Shown here one piece after another: positions 16,370-25,545 of a stretch of 64,000 nucleotides of DNA. A program made the position numbers and the translations under genes. The DNA is from Croceicoccus sediminis (GTDB lineage Bacteria > Pseudomonadota > Alphaproteobacteria > Sphingomonadales > Sphingomonadaceae): positions 62,001 through 126,000 of the forward strand of contig NZ_SUNC01000001.1 of NCBI RefSeq assembly GCF_007570835.1, in the 5' to 3' direction. The notes under the pieces were generated by a model. The model was not told the DNA's origin. It saw only the letters and a list, made by a program, of their open reading frames with translations, and made no database searches. Position 1 is the stretch's first letter, and each line of letters starts with the position of its first letter.

Positions 16370-16759
16370 ATGCCAAAACTAAAGGTTGAAGCGTTGCCAT
16401 CCGGAGATTCTGGACGGCACTTGGTCAGGTTGAACCACACGCACCGTTCTGGAGTTGCAAGGTATGGCATCGCGCGAATAACCAACAACGCAAACGGCAG
16501 ATCGCTCAATGTTCTGTTGCTAGGTCATGACCGATCAGACGCCATCTTCATGCCGTTCGATCTCCGGGAGGCGTTGGGGGTTGCAAAGGGTGGCGAGCTT
16601 GATTTTTCAATATCGAAGGTCGGGTTGTGCGGGAAGATGGGCTGGTATGTCGGCTCCATCGATCCTGCCATACACATCCCAGCGTGGATCGCTGTTGTAG
16701 GCCTGGTTCTGGCAATCTTCGGTTTAGGGATCGGGATACTATCAATTATCTGTTCGTAA
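16370..16759 (+). CDS. Small protein with C-terminal membrane anchor
   Basis: 129 aa, not recognised. Start at ATG 16370 (GGAG just ahead); a longer version from 16271 has a less convincing N-terminus. The first 95 residues form a soluble domain (MPKLKVEALPSGDSG, VRLNHTHRSGVARYGIARI). The end is one hydrophobic helix, IPAWIAVVGLVLAIFGLG, giving a tail-anchored topology. It overlaps the oppositely oriented next gene by 14 nt. Probable cargo of the integrative unit. Confidence 0.65.
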   Translation: MPKLKVEALPSGDSGRHLVRLNHTHRSGVARYGIARITNNANGRSLNVLLLGHDRSDAIFMPFDLREALGVAKGGELDFSISKVGLCGKMGWYVGSIDPAIHIPAWIAVVGLVLAIFGLGIGILSIICS

Positions 16760-17159
16760 CGTCGTGGTCTCGATTCTTTAAATCTTCTGGACGCCGCCAC
16801 GGATCGGTCGCGTAGCGGCGTGAGTCCATCAACCCGAAGCCTGCCGGGATCCCAAGCAAAAGGGTCCAGAAGAGAAATCTTGCTCCACGTTGTTCCAGCG
16901 TTGGCTCATAGCCATCGTCTGCGTATTGTTCACAGCCACCGTATAATGGGTCGCCTGATTCTTCACAGGACGGATTTCCCATCATAGCGGCCGCGAAAAG
17001 CGCAATTCCCGCAACCCACGCAATCCCCTTCAACAGAGCGGACCAGCGCCCGGCTTTCTCGCCATAGTCGCGGGTCATTTTGTATGCTTGGAATGCGATG
17101 AACGCCAAGAACAACGTTCGACCAACATCCCAAAGAGTGTCTGAATAAAATTCAGACAT
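16746..17159 (-). CDS. Small integral membrane protein
   Basis: 137 aa, not recognised. Three hydrophobic helices: TLFLAFIAFQAYKM (about 14-28), IAWVAGIALFAAAMMG (about 46-61) and FLFWTLLLGIPAGFG (about 95-109). A loop with three Cys (SCEESGDPLYGGCEQY and nearby) lies between helices 2 and 3, perhaps periplasmic and disulphide-bonded. Cargo of the integrative unit; function unknown. Confidence 0.7.
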   Translation of the reverse strand: MSEFYSDTLWDVGRTLFLAFIAFQAYKMTRDYGEKAGRWSALLKGIAWVAGIALFAAAMMGNPSCEESGDPLYGGCEQYADDGYEPTLEQRGARFLFWTLLLGIPAGFGLMDSRRYATDPWRRPEDLKNRDHDVTNR

Positions 17160-17259
17160 ATCTGCCTCCGATCAATCCCGGAATCCCTGCAGCACATGCA
17201 TGCCCAGCCGTCAGACACCTATCCATTAATTCCATGTGTCCTATCGAGCGGTACGCGAA

Positions 17260-18777
17260 TTATCGCGAATTTGAAGAGAGCAAAATATTTGCAGAGTCCT
17301 CCAATATGCCACGCTGATTGAGTGCTTCTGCGGCGGACATTTGAGACACGGCGATGAACTGCATAATTCCATTTAGGCTGGGAATCTCGACCACCCTAAC
17401 TGACACGTAGACGTCACCCTCTGAAGTGCGGGCCTGACCTGCTGCCGTCGCCGAATCAAAACCGCGCCACTTGATGAATACCGGGGGACGCCCTGTCGCG
17501 CCTGCACCCTCAACCGCCGCCCTCGCGTTCGAAACGAGTGATCTGACGGGGTCGGAATATCGACCGCCGTTTGCCGCAAAGCTGACCCCAATATACGTGG
17601 ATGGGTCCAGTGTTTGGGAAAGGCTTATCATTTCGACGTCGCGCGCGCCGGGGTTCCGAATCTGTTTTCGTTCCAAGGTGAATGGCGCAAGTGCGAGGAT
17701 CGACACATGGGCTGCGGGATATTCGAATTCGGTGAGCCGGTCGTCCCAAGAAGGAGAAACGAGTTTAGCGAAACGGAACTCGCTCGCACGGATACCGGAC
17801 AAGACACGCTCGATCAGATCGCTGGTAATGTAGGTTCGTCCCCCAGGCACATCGAGCGGGCTTCCGCTTCCTGCCGCGGCAAGCAGCCTCTCTGCGGAAG
17901 CGATGCTCTCCCGAATCTTGGCCTGATAGCCGGGGTTCGTCGATGCGTTTAGCGCCGCCTCTTTTGAGGCCAGATAGGCTGCTGTCCTGACAATGCGGCC
18001 CGCCCTCAGGCTCTCGTTTGCACTTAGCCAAGTCTGTTCCTGAAAGTCCTCCCGCGCTTCGCCAACTTCAGCCAGCAAGCCTTGCAGCATTTCATTCGCA
18101 GATGGGGAATCCCGCAAAGCTGAAGGCATCAGCATCCAAAATTCATCATGCAAAGCCTTGTCGATGTAGCCATCGACCGAACGCACGGTTCGCATGATCT
18201 CCATCTGCCTTGCGTTCAATTCTGGGCGGGCTTCGTCAGCAGAAGCAAGATTCCTTCGGCCCGCGCATTTCTCAAGTTCCGCTACACCTTCGGCGATGCC
18301 ATCTAGCGAAACGCGATCAAAGAGGTTGCCGTCTATCTGAATGCCCATCTGCCCATACGAGCGCAGGGCTTGATGAAGCCTTTGAGGATCGAGAAAGAGG
18401 GCTACGCCGTGCCCGAACATTCCGAGGTCGAAGGCCTCTGCAGTACGCTCGCCAGTGTTTAGATCGAAGCTTCCACCGTTCCCGAACAACAGTGCCACTC
18501 GGTGGTCCTGCTGTGAAAAATCGGTATAGCGAGGGCTATAAACCATTATGCTTGACGACCCCTGCGCAACGGGCAGTTCGATCGTCACATTTGTCCGGTT
18601 TTCGGCCAAACCCTCCCTGAGATTTGTCTGAGAAAGATTGCAACTCCCATCCTGTTTCCAGACCCGCCAGTTGTCCGAGCGCCAGACGGTATTCGACGAA
18701 GTCTGCGCCGAAACGGGTGCGCTCACAGCGCCCAAAACAAGAGCGGCAAACACGCATTTCGCTTTTAAGTTCTTCAA
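17260..18777 (-). CDS. Secreted hypothetical protein
   Basis: 505 aa, not recognised. Sec signal peptide MKNLKAKCVFAALVLGAVSA followed by PVSAQ, with cleavage expected after the SAQ region. The mature part is mixed alpha/beta with two Cys (CNLSQ, about 47; ECAGRR, about 167-170) and a helical middle (about residues 180-300). No lipobox, repeat or catalytic motif. It is the last gene before the right 13-bp repeat and is presumably cargo. Codon use looks less biased than the transfer genes, fitting a separate origin. Confidence 0.75.
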   Translation of the reverse strand: MKNLKAKCVFAALVLGAVSAPVSAQTSSNTVWRSDNWRVWKQDGSCNLSQTNLREGLAENRTNVTIELPVAQGSSSIMVYSPRYTDFSQQDHRVALLFGNGGSFDLNTGERTAEAFDLGMFGHGVALFLDPQRLHQALRSYGQMGIQIDGNLFDRVSLDGIAEGVAELEKCAGRRNLASADEARPELNARQMEIMRTVRSVDGYIDKALHDEFWMLMPSALRDSPSANEMLQGLLAEVGEAREDFQEQTWLSANESLRAGRIVRTAAYLASKEAALNASTNPGYQAKIRESIASAERLLAAAGSGSPLDVPGGRTYITSDLIERVLSGIRASEFRFAKLVSPSWDDRLTEFEYPAAHVSILALAPFTLERKQIRNPGARDVEMISLSQTLDPSTYIGVSFAANGGRYSDPVRSLVSNARAAVEGAGATGRPPVFIKWRGFDSATAAGQARTSEGDVYVSVRVVEIPSLNGIMQFIAVSQMSAAEALNQRGILEDSANILLSSNSR

Positions 18778-19061
18778 TCCCGCCGCCCCCCAAAGAATGC
18801 CCGATGTTGTTATGCTCTAACCTAGCGATGAAATGTTGCCAGTCCATTTAGCTGGTGCCAGTCGTTTCAGCATGAGATTGGCCTTCGCAAATGGCTATCC
18901 GCTACAAAAACGCAGTTGCAAGTTCGAAGAGATGGGTCTGCGCTGGCTATCCATCATGCGCCGGATAGGCTAGGAAATCCACGTGAAACCAAAGCCTTTG
19001 CCTTCACAAATCGGGCGGGGAAGTGGTCGATCACAACGGTCCATATAGGGAACAACTTCGC

Positions 19062-19074
19062 GCACACCGTACGC
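19062..19074 (+). repeat. Right copy of 13-bp direct repeat, candidate attachment site
   Basis: GCACACCGTACGC, identical to 12974-12986 and in the same orientation. Its right flank runs straight into the putative oriT region, as expected if the 6.1-kb unit inserted just upstream of the transfer origin. Confidence 0.5.
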
Positions 19075-19154
19075 GACAAATCGCAAGCGGGAGGCAGTAA
19101 AAAAGATAGTAAATGCATCGTGTTGATGGATTTTTGCAAAAATGGCAGCTTCTC

Positions 19155-19264
19155 AATCAGAAATGAATAGTCGCCAATTCGCCAATCGGATTCGATTGAA
19201 TGCAGCCAGAAATGGCGCATTCCTGCGCATCTCGCATGTTCTTGACATGTTCTCGTTTCTGATT
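19155..19264. repeat. Spaced inverted repeat AATCAGAAA / TTTCTGATT
   Basis: AATCAGAAA (19155-19163) and its exact reverse complement (19256-19264), separated by 92 nt. Extending three bases gives 11 of 12 matches. The right copy lies inside the putative promoter of the relaxosome operon. Could be a relaxosome or autoregulator binding site. Confidence 0.45.
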
Positions 19265-19270
19265 TAGACA
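19242..19270 (+). promoter_or_regulatory. Candidate promoter of the relaxosome operon
   Basis: Perfect -35 TTGACA (19242-19247), 17-nt spacer, weak -10 TAGACA (19265-19270), 52 nt before ATG 19323. The only good -35 in the region; the weak -10 suggests regulated activity. Confidence 0.45.
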
Positions 19271-19322
19271 ATAACCGCCTTTCGCAGTGCGTTCCGGGCT
19301 CCTGACCACAAGGAGTCCGTGC

Positions 19323-19655
19323 ATGACACGGCCAAAATCTCTCCAGGTACATGTCACCGTCGAGCTCGCTGAGCGGGTTCGTGCTGCAGCTAAGCGGCGC
19401 GATATCAGCGTCAGCGAATGGATCCGGTCGCTGCTTTCGCAGGCATGCGAAAATGACGATCTTGCATCAAAGCTCGAAACATCTGTGGACCGCGTCAGCC
19501 GTCAATCGGTGTTCACAATGGTCGGCGTCGATGCCCTTCTCGCAGGGCATGCCGATCACGGTCTGCGTGAGCGAGCCCATCAGGCCTACGCGCGCAAATG
19601 CAAGGAACTGGGGCTCTCCGCAAACGCCGGCGAGGGAGGTTCCGATGAAGCGTAA
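19323..19655 (+). CDS. Ribbon-helix-helix relaxosome/transfer regulator
   Basis: 110 aa. MTRPKSLQVHVTVELAERVRAAAKRRDISVSEWIRSLLSQ is a clear ribbon-helix-helix: beta strand, helix A, turn, helix B. The remainder is helical. RHH proteins next to TraD/TraI (TraY, TrwA class) bind oriT and repress the tra promoter. Start at ATG 19323 with AAGGAG upstream. Its end overlaps the traD start by 11 nt. The oriT-binding role is inferred from position. Confidence 0.8.
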   Translation: MTRPKSLQVHVTVELAERVRAAAKRRDISVSEWIRSLLSQACENDDLASKLETSVDRVSRQSVFTMVGVDALLAGHADHGLRERAHQAYARKCKELGLSANAGEGGSDEA

Positions 19656-22029
19656 CCTCGTCAACTTCACGCGCGGAAGCCAGCTGCTCGGGCACTTCAG
19701 CTTCATGTTTGCAGCAGGTCTCAAAGGGCCGCTGATCATCGCCGCCATCGGCATTTCCTGGACTAGCTGGTGGACCATTTCGGCAGGGCTGAGCGATCAC
19801 GAAACCTACCTCGTCTGGATGCGCATTTATGCTGCCATCTACGGCTTCATGGAGTTCGATCCGGCCAAACAGGTCGCACTCGAAACGGGGTTCGGAGGAA
19901 CCGTCCAGCTCCCCATCATAATGCTCGATGCCTATCCGCCGGTGATCCGTGCGTGGGATCATCTGCTCGACTTGCTGGGCGATGCACTGGTGCGTTCGGC
20001 CTTGCTTCTCGTGCCGGCCTTCGCGCTGTTTTACTGGTTCGCAGCGCGCTTCGGCAGCCGTTCGAAAGAGCGCAAGCATGAACGCGGAGCCATGCTCGTT
20101 ACCTTACCGGAACTGGTTGATGAGTTGCGCGGGCACAACCAGCGCGAGCGCGCCCGAGAGCTTTCGAGCGCCATGGGTTGGAAATGGCATCTGTGTTCGC
20201 CCAAGGAACTGTCGGCGGCATTTCCATACCGGCCGTCGCATCTTGCGACAGTTGTCTATCCCTGGCGGCTCGAACAGAGCCACGCCATGCTCATCGGGAC
20301 CACCGGCATGGGCAAGACAGTCGCCATGTCGGACATGATTGCCGAAGCCGGCGCGAAGGGACAGCGCTGCGTCGTATTCGACCTAACCGGCGCTTTCATC
20401 GAACACTTCTACCAGGCCGACCGGGACATCATTCTGAACCCGCTCGACGCGCGCTGTCCGCAATGGAGCCTCTTCGACGAATGCCGCACCGAAGGTGAAT
20501 TCTGGGCGGCAGCGGAAGCCCTCGTACCCCATGACGGGGGCGGGGAGGCGCAGTTCTGGGTCATCGCGGCGCGTGCGCTGTTCGTCGAATTCTGCCTCAA
20601 ACTGGCGGCCGAAGGACGGGGCACAAATGCCGCGCTTGCCCGCGAACTGATGACCGCTGATCTCTCGCGGGTCCACGCAATGATGCGAGGCACGATCGCC
20701 GATCCCCTGACCGCTCCTGAAGCCGCGCGTATGGCGGAATCGATCCGGGCAGTGTTCAACGTGAACGCCAAGGCGCTGAAGCTCCTGCCCACTTCCGGGC
20801 GCCGCTTTTCGGTCCGAGACTGGATCGAGGAGGGCGCCAATGAAGACGAGGGCACTCACGCCAAGAAAAGTGGCTCGATGGTCTTCATCTCCGCGCGCTA
20901 CGTCGACATGAGCGTGTGCGCGCAGCTGCTCACACTGTGGCTCGATACGGCGATGAACACGCTGATGACGATGCCCCGCACCAAGGACCTCAAATGCTGG
21001 TTCTTCATCGACGAGCTGGGCGCGCTTCACCGGCTACCCGCTCTTGAGAAAGGACTGCAGACAGCGCGCAATTTCGGCGGCGCAATCGTCACCGGCATCC
21101 ATGCCTATGCCAAGCTCAAGGAGGTCTACGGTGAGAACATGGCGATGACGCTTGCATCGCTTGCCAGGACCAAATTGATCCTCGGTACGGCAGACCGCGA
21201 GACGGCCACCTGGTGTTCCGACTTCATCGGGCATCGCCAGGTTCGCGACATGGAAGAAGGCTATACCTATGGCTACAACAATGCCCGCGACGCCGTCAGC
21301 CTGACGCCGCGCAAGCATATCGAGCCTTTGCTGCTGCCCGACCAATTGATGAACCTGCCGCGCCTGTCAGGCTTCATCAAATTCCCGGATGGCTTTCCTG
21401 CAGCGCCGGTCCGTTTGAAGCCGATAGACCGGGAAAGAATCGCACATGTCTTCGTCGGTCGGGCCAAGGATCGAGAGCCAATCCGGAAAGCCGAAGGCGA
21501 AACTGGGGGCGGCCAGACGTCTGCTAATCCGCCAACAAACCAGAGCGAACATCCCTCGTCGAACGATGACGGGGCAGGCAAGCCTGTCGTCCCAAAGCAA
21601 GGTACTCTTCCGCTTGAGCCAGCAGTCGAGGTCGATGCCAAACAGGTACGCCAGCGGGTGGCGAAACAGGCCGAAAAGGACGTTCCTGAAGACACTAGGA
21701 AGCCGTCAGCCAAATCCGGTCATCCACGAGGATCGTCGCCCGACGAGCGCACGGCAACGCCACGCAATTCCCGTCCGCTGCTGCCGACCAATGCGGCGTT
21801 CCGCAAAGGCGATCATCCCGATGAGAAGGAGCCATCGAATAGCGTGAAGGAGGGACGCCGAAGCGACTTGCCGCGGGCCAATCCACCCTCGGATAAGCCG
21901 CAAGCCGTCGATCGAGCAGCCCAGCGTCAGCGAGAGGCAGAAGCCCGCAAGCTCATGCTCGAAGACGGCGTTCCCGAGCAGGATCAGCCATCGCAGGAGG
22001 GGCCCGATCTCGGCGATTTTGAACTGTGA
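19645..22029 (+). CDS. traD: Type IV coupling protein TraD
   Basis: 794 aa inner-membrane ATPase that delivers the relaxase-DNA complex to the secretion channel. N-terminal membrane helices are near residues 25-45 (LKGPLIIAAIGISW) and 115-135 (ALLLVPAFALFYWFAARF). Walker A is GTTGMGKT (about 218-225); Walker B is CWFFIDELGAL (about 452-462). Family features FDLTGAFIEHFY and GIHAYAKLKEVYGENMA follow. The tail after about 620 is low-complexity, charged and Pro-rich, and ends in acidic PDLGDFEL, likely the relaxosome contact. Start 19645 is supported by GAGGGAGG. It sits 37 bp before traI. Confidence 0.95.
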   Translation: MKRNLVNFTRGSQLLGHFSFMFAAGLKGPLIIAAIGISWTSWWTISAGLSDHETYLVWMRIYAAIYGFMEFDPAKQVALETGFGGTVQLPIIMLDAYPPVIRAWDHLLDLLGDALVRSALLLVPAFALFYWFAARFGSRSKERKHERGAMLVTLPELVDELRGHNQRERARELSSAMGWKWHLCSPKELSAAFPYRPSHLATVVYPWRLEQSHAMLIGTTGMGKTVAMSDMIAEAGAKGQRCVVFDLTGAFIEHFYQADRDIILNPLDARCPQWSLFDECRTEGEFWAAAEALVPHDGGGEAQFWVIAARALFVEFCLKLAAEGRGTNAALARELMTADLSRVHAMMRGTIADPLTAPEAARMAESIRAVFNVNAKALKLLPTSGRRFSVRDWIEEGANEDEGTHAKKSGSMVFISARYVDMSVCAQLLTLWLDTAMNTLMTMPRTKDLKCWFFIDELGALHRLPALEKGLQTARNFGGAIVTGIHAYAKLKEVYGENMAMTLASLARTKLILGTADRETATWCSDFIGHRQVRDMEEGYTYGYNNARDAVSLTPRKHIEPLLLPDQLMNLPRLSGFIKFPDGFPAAPVRLKPIDRERIAHVFVGRAKDREPIRKAEGETGGGQTSANPPTNQSEHPSSNDDGAGKPVVPKQGTLPLEPAVEVDAKQVRQRVAKQAEKDVPEDTRKPSAKSGHPRGSSPDERTATPRNSRPLLPTNAAFRKGDHPDEKEPSNSVKEGRRSDLPRANPPSDKPQAVDRAAQRQREAEARKLMLEDGVPEQDQPSQEGPDLGDFEL

Positions 22030-22066
22030 CGCACGAGGCAGATGCCGCCTGGCGGAGTGAGACCTG

Positions 22067-25003
22067 ATGCTCTCTGTAGCCAATGTCCGTACCGCCAGCG
22101 GCGCTGCCAACTACTTTGCCGCCGACAATTACTATACCCGCGCCGATGCCGAGAGATCTGGTCAGTGGCTTGGCAAAGGCGCGGAGACGCTTGGCCTGCG
22201 AGGCGTTATCGAAGCCTCGCAGTTCGAGGCCGTGCTCAAGGGCATGCTGCCCGATGGAAGCCGTGTCGGGAGCGATAACAGGGCCCATCGCGCCGGCACC
22301 GACCTCACTTTCTCGATGCCCAAGAGCTGGTCCATCCTTGCCCTCGTCGGCGGAGACAGGCGTATCCTCGATGCCTATGGCGCGGCCGTCCGCGAGACGC
22401 TGGCCTGGGCCGAGAAGAATCTCGCCGAAACCCGCATGGAGGTCCGAGGCAAGGAACGGGTGGTCGCGACGCTCAATCTCGTGATCGGGCTTTTCCAGCA
22501 CGATACGAACCGCAATCAGGAGCCCAACGCGCACTTTCACGCCGTGGTTGCCAATGTAACCCAGGGGCCCGATGGCAAATGGCGAGCGCTGAGAAATGAC
22601 AAGATTTGGGAGCACAACACGCTGCTCAATGCCATGACCATGGCGCGCTTCCGCTTAGCCGTAGAAAAGCTCGGCTACCAGGTTGGGGAATACGGCAAAC
22701 ATGGCAATTTCGAAGCGGTGGGCGTTCCCAAACCCGTTCGTGATGCCTTCAGTTCGCGCCGTGCCGAGATCCTCGACAAGCTTTCGACGATGGAAGGCAA
22801 TGGCCTCGCGGCACGCAATGCGGCCAATCTGATGACCCGAGCGGACAAAGGGCCGGTGGCAGACCGCCAGGCTCTCGTGAACCAATGGCGCGAGGCAGCA
22901 GCAAAGTTGGGCTTTGATCCGAGGCTTGTCATTTCACAGGCCAATGCACGGGCCGCCACCGACATTGGCTCCGTCTCCGGAATTGGAAATTCAGTACGAT
23001 CGATCGGCCAGCGCGCGCGCCTTTTGGCTGCGACCTTTGCGGAGCATCTGGGGCTACGTCAGGGCGACCCGCTAGTGCCTCGCGACATGGGGCGCCGGAC
23101 GCCCGAGCAGATCGCGGCCGTTCATGCGGTCGCATCGGCAATCCGGCATTTGGGCGAGCGCGAGGCCGCCTTCTCGCGGACCGAGATATATCGCTCAGCG
23201 CTAGGCTTTGCCTTGCCCACCACGCTCCCCGACATCGAACACCGCGTCGACCAGTTGCTGCGCCAGGGCTACCTGCAAAAAGGCAATGGTGCAGATCGCA
23301 ATCTTGTCACGACCCGCGATGCGATCGGGCTCGAGCAGCGCATCATCGCCGCCGTCGAAACCGGACGCGGGCATGGAACTGCCGTAGTCGCAGCTGATGT
23401 GGCCGGAGAGCGGCTACAGGCGCTATCTCAGCTCAAATATGGCCTGACCTTGAACCCTGGGCAGGAAGGGGCAGGGCGCCTGCTTCTCGCCTCGCACAAC
23501 CGGATTGTCGCCATTCAAGGCGTAGCTGGCGCCGGCAAGAGTACCGTCCTCAAACCTGTGGCGGACATCTTGCGCGAGGAAGGCAGGTCCGTGCTCGGGC
23601 TCGCAGTCCAGAACACGCTCGTGCAGATGCTTGAACGTGACACCGGCATTCCCTCGATGACGGTCGCGCGCTTCTTGCGCCAACATCGGGATCTTCTGGA
23701 AAAAGCAGACCAGGCGAGGCTTGCCGAGGCTCGCGCGTCTCTGCGCGGCACCACGGTTCTGCTCGACGAAGCCTCGATGGTTGGCAATGCCGACAAGGAA
23801 AAGCTGGTGCGCCTCGCCAACCTGCTTCAGCTCGACCGCTTCGCCAGCATCGGGGACAGGAAGCAATTGGGCGCTGTCGATGCGGGCAAACCCTTCGACG
23901 TCATGCAGCAGGCAGGCATCGAAACCGCCACCATGAACACCAATCTCCGGGCCCGCGATAAGGCGTTGCGCGATGCTCAATATGCAGCGCAGGGCGGACA
24001 TATCGATGAGGCCTTGCGACACCTTGGCCCGCATGTCGTCGCGTCGGGAAATACAGCTGCCGTCGACGCCGCGGCGGCCTGGCTATCGCTTTCACCTGCT
24101 GAGCGTGAGGTGACCGCGATCTATGCGTCGGGTCGCAATTTGCGCGGACAGGTGAATGAAGCCGTCCAAACTGGGCTCAAGGCCAATGGCGAATTGGGAC
24201 CGGGTTCCTTGGGTCTCACTGTGCTGTCGCGCGTCAACCTGACGCGTGAGGAAATGCGCTATTCGCGCAGCTATGCGGCCGGCATGGTGCTCGAAGTCGA
24301 CCGCCGGCAAAGGGGGCAGGGGCTGCAGAAGGGCCGCTATGACGTGGTCGAAACCGATCCCACCCGCGAACGCGTGATGCTGCAGAACGAGCGGGGCAAG
24401 CGCTTTGAATTCCGTCCGGGCCAGATGCGACCGCAAGGTGACCAGGATCCGCTGCGTCTCTTTGAGGTTCGCCCACTAGAAATTCACGATGGTGACCGCA
24501 TCCGCTGGACCGCGACCGATCATAAGCGCGGCCTGCTCAACGCCGATCAGGCGCGCATCGTGGCGGTTGATCCGAAGGGTGTCACAGTGAAAACGTCGCT
24601 TGGCGCCGAACACCTTCTGGGGCTGGGCGACCCCATGCTCGAGCGTCTTGATCTCGCCTACGCGCTCAATGCGCACATGGCGCAGGGTCTGACCTCCGAC
24701 CGCGGGATCGCCGTCATGGATAGCCGCGAACGCAATCTTGCCAATCAGCAGACATTTCTGGTGACGATAACCCGCCTGCGCGATGGTCTGACCCTGTTTG
24801 TCGACAATGCGGTCAAGCTCGAAGCAGCTGTTGAGCGCAATCCGGGAATGAAGCGCTCGGCGCTTGAAACGGTCAATCAGCTGCGCGATGCGGCAGCAAC
24901 GGGCCAGGCGAAGGGCAAGGCGTCTGATCGTTCGCAAGAACCGGCCCGCGAGCCGCCCGAACTCGATCGCTCGATCACCAAGCCCTTCGAAATCGGGATC
25001 TGA
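22067..25003 (+). CDS. traI: MobF relaxase-helicase TraI
   Basis: 978 aa. The N-terminal TrwC/MobF relaxase domain (1-300) has candidate nicking tyrosines at Y16 and Y22-Y23 (NYFAADNYYTRADA), GTDLTFSMPKSWS and the metal-binding HxH in NAHFHAVVANV (about 153-163). The helicase domain has Walker A GVAGAGKST (about 485-493), VLLDEASMVG (about 565) and GDRKQLGAVDAG (about 600). YALNAHMAQGLTSDRG and LVTITRLRDGLTLFVD near the end are helicase motifs V-VI. It is shorter than F TraI (1756 aa), having one helicase domain. Nicks oriT and unwinds the transferred strand. Confidence 0.95.
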   Translation: MLSVANVRTASGAANYFAADNYYTRADAERSGQWLGKGAETLGLRGVIEASQFEAVLKGMLPDGSRVGSDNRAHRAGTDLTFSMPKSWSILALVGGDRRILDAYGAAVRETLAWAEKNLAETRMEVRGKERVVATLNLVIGLFQHDTNRNQEPNAHFHAVVANVTQGPDGKWRALRNDKIWEHNTLLNAMTMARFRLAVEKLGYQVGEYGKHGNFEAVGVPKPVRDAFSSRRAEILDKLSTMEGNGLAARNAANLMTRADKGPVADRQALVNQWREAAAKLGFDPRLVISQANARAATDIGSVSGIGNSVRSIGQRARLLAATFAEHLGLRQGDPLVPRDMGRRTPEQIAAVHAVASAIRHLGEREAAFSRTEIYRSALGFALPTTLPDIEHRVDQLLRQGYLQKGNGADRNLVTTRDAIGLEQRIIAAVETGRGHGTAVVAADVAGERLQALSQLKYGLTLNPGQEGAGRLLLASHNRIVAIQGVAGAGKSTVLKPVADILREEGRSVLGLAVQNTLVQMLERDTGIPSMTVARFLRQHRDLLEKADQARLAEARASLRGTTVLLDEASMVGNADKEKLVRLANLLQLDRFASIGDRKQLGAVDAGKPFDVMQQAGIETATMNTNLRARDKALRDAQYAAQGGHIDEALRHLGPHVVASGNTAAVDAAAAWLSLSPAEREVTAIYASGRNLRGQVNEAVQTGLKANGELGPGSLGLTVLSRVNLTREEMRYSRSYAAGMVLEVDRRQRGQGLQKGRYDVVETDPTRERVMLQNERGKRFEFRPGQMRPQGDQDPLRLFEVRPLEIHDGDRIRWTATDHKRGLLNADQARIVAVDPKGVTVKTSLGAEHLLGLGDPMLERLDLAYALNAHMAQGLTSDRGIAVMDSRERNLANQQTFLVTITRLRDGLTLFVDNAVKLEAAVERNPGMKRSALETVNQLRDAAATGQAKGKASDRSQEPAREPPELDRSITKPFEIGI

Positions 25004-25074
25004 CGCAGCTGCGATCCGAAAGGGTCCGTATGGGACCGGTTGACTGTTAGTTCTGCTTTTGTTCTCATGGCGAC

Positions 25075-25314
25075 ATGTCCCGAATCGCCGATGAAATCCT
25101 GTTCACGCATATCGAAGTCGCGCTTGCGGTTGCGTCCGAAGCAACGCTTGTCGGGCTCGGTGCTGACGACCCGCGAACCCAGCGTAATGCTCGTGTTGAT
25201 CTCGCGCGCCACCTGGTCGAACGCATGCAGGGTTTGGAGATCGAAGGAGAGGGGAATGCGGGCGGGAGCTCTCAGCCCACACTCTTTCCGGGCGATCTAT
25301 CGCCGATCGGCTAA
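25075..25314 (+). CDS. Small hypothetical protein after traI
   Basis: 79 aa: MSRIADEILFTHIEVALAVA then helical DARVDLARHLVERMQG-like pattern and a Gly/Ser-rich tail. Protein-like amphipathic helices but a weak ribosome site. Same strand as traI, 71 bp downstream. Not recognised; may be a small relaxosome accessory or spurious. Confidence 0.45.
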   Translation: MSRIADEILFTHIEVALAVASEATLVGLGADDPRTQRNARVDLARHLVERMQGLEIEGEGNAGGSSQPTLFPGDLSPIG

Positions 25315-25347
25315 CCGTTGCTGTGAATTGGCTGAGGCAGTTCTGGC

Positions 25348-25545
25348 TTATTGAAGCTGGGTCGGGCCTTTCTTGCCCATCAGCTCCGCCACGCGTTTGG
25401 CAATGGCTTTCCAGGTGGCGATACCCGCCTCGTCCCGTGCCAGAGCGAGCGCGCCGATCTGCTCGGCGACATGAAGCGGTGCATCATCGCCATGTGTCTT
25501 CAGGACCTGGTTGGCACAGGCCCAGAGTTCCCAATCGCTCAGCAT
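25348..25545 (-). CDS. DUF6961 family small protein
   Basis: 65 aa: MLSDWELWACANQVLKTHGD followed by AEQIGALALARDEAGIATWKAIAKRVAELM. This matches the DUF6961 family, small helical proteins common in sphingomonads and often next to DUF5818 genes. The start codon overlaps the stop of the DUF5818 gene. Last gene of the S24-repressor operon. Function unknown. Confidence 0.8.
   Translation of the reverse strand: MLSDWELWACANQVLKTHGDDAPLHVAEQIGALALARDEAGIATWKAIAKRVAELMGKKGPTQLQ

Larger units (their letters stand above)
18778..19322 (+). other. 545-bp non-coding region, candidate oriT in its right half
   Basis: No credible gene. The right half (19075-19322) is distinctly AT-richer and directly precedes the relaxosome genes. 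It contains the palindrome TTTTTGCAAAAA (about 19132-19143), the direct repeat GCGCAT..CCTGCGCAT (about 19217-19230), CATGT-N5-ACATG (about 19235-19249) and a 9-bp inverted repeat 19155-19264. This is the usual layout of an origin of transfer next to traY/traD/traI-type genes. The nic site was not identified. Confidence 0.45.

Noticed and set aside
18916-19170. 84-codon plus-strand frame in the gap before the relaxosome genes
   Set aside because: No ribosome site, no protein-like pattern, and it crosses the candidate att repeat and repeat-rich oriT region.
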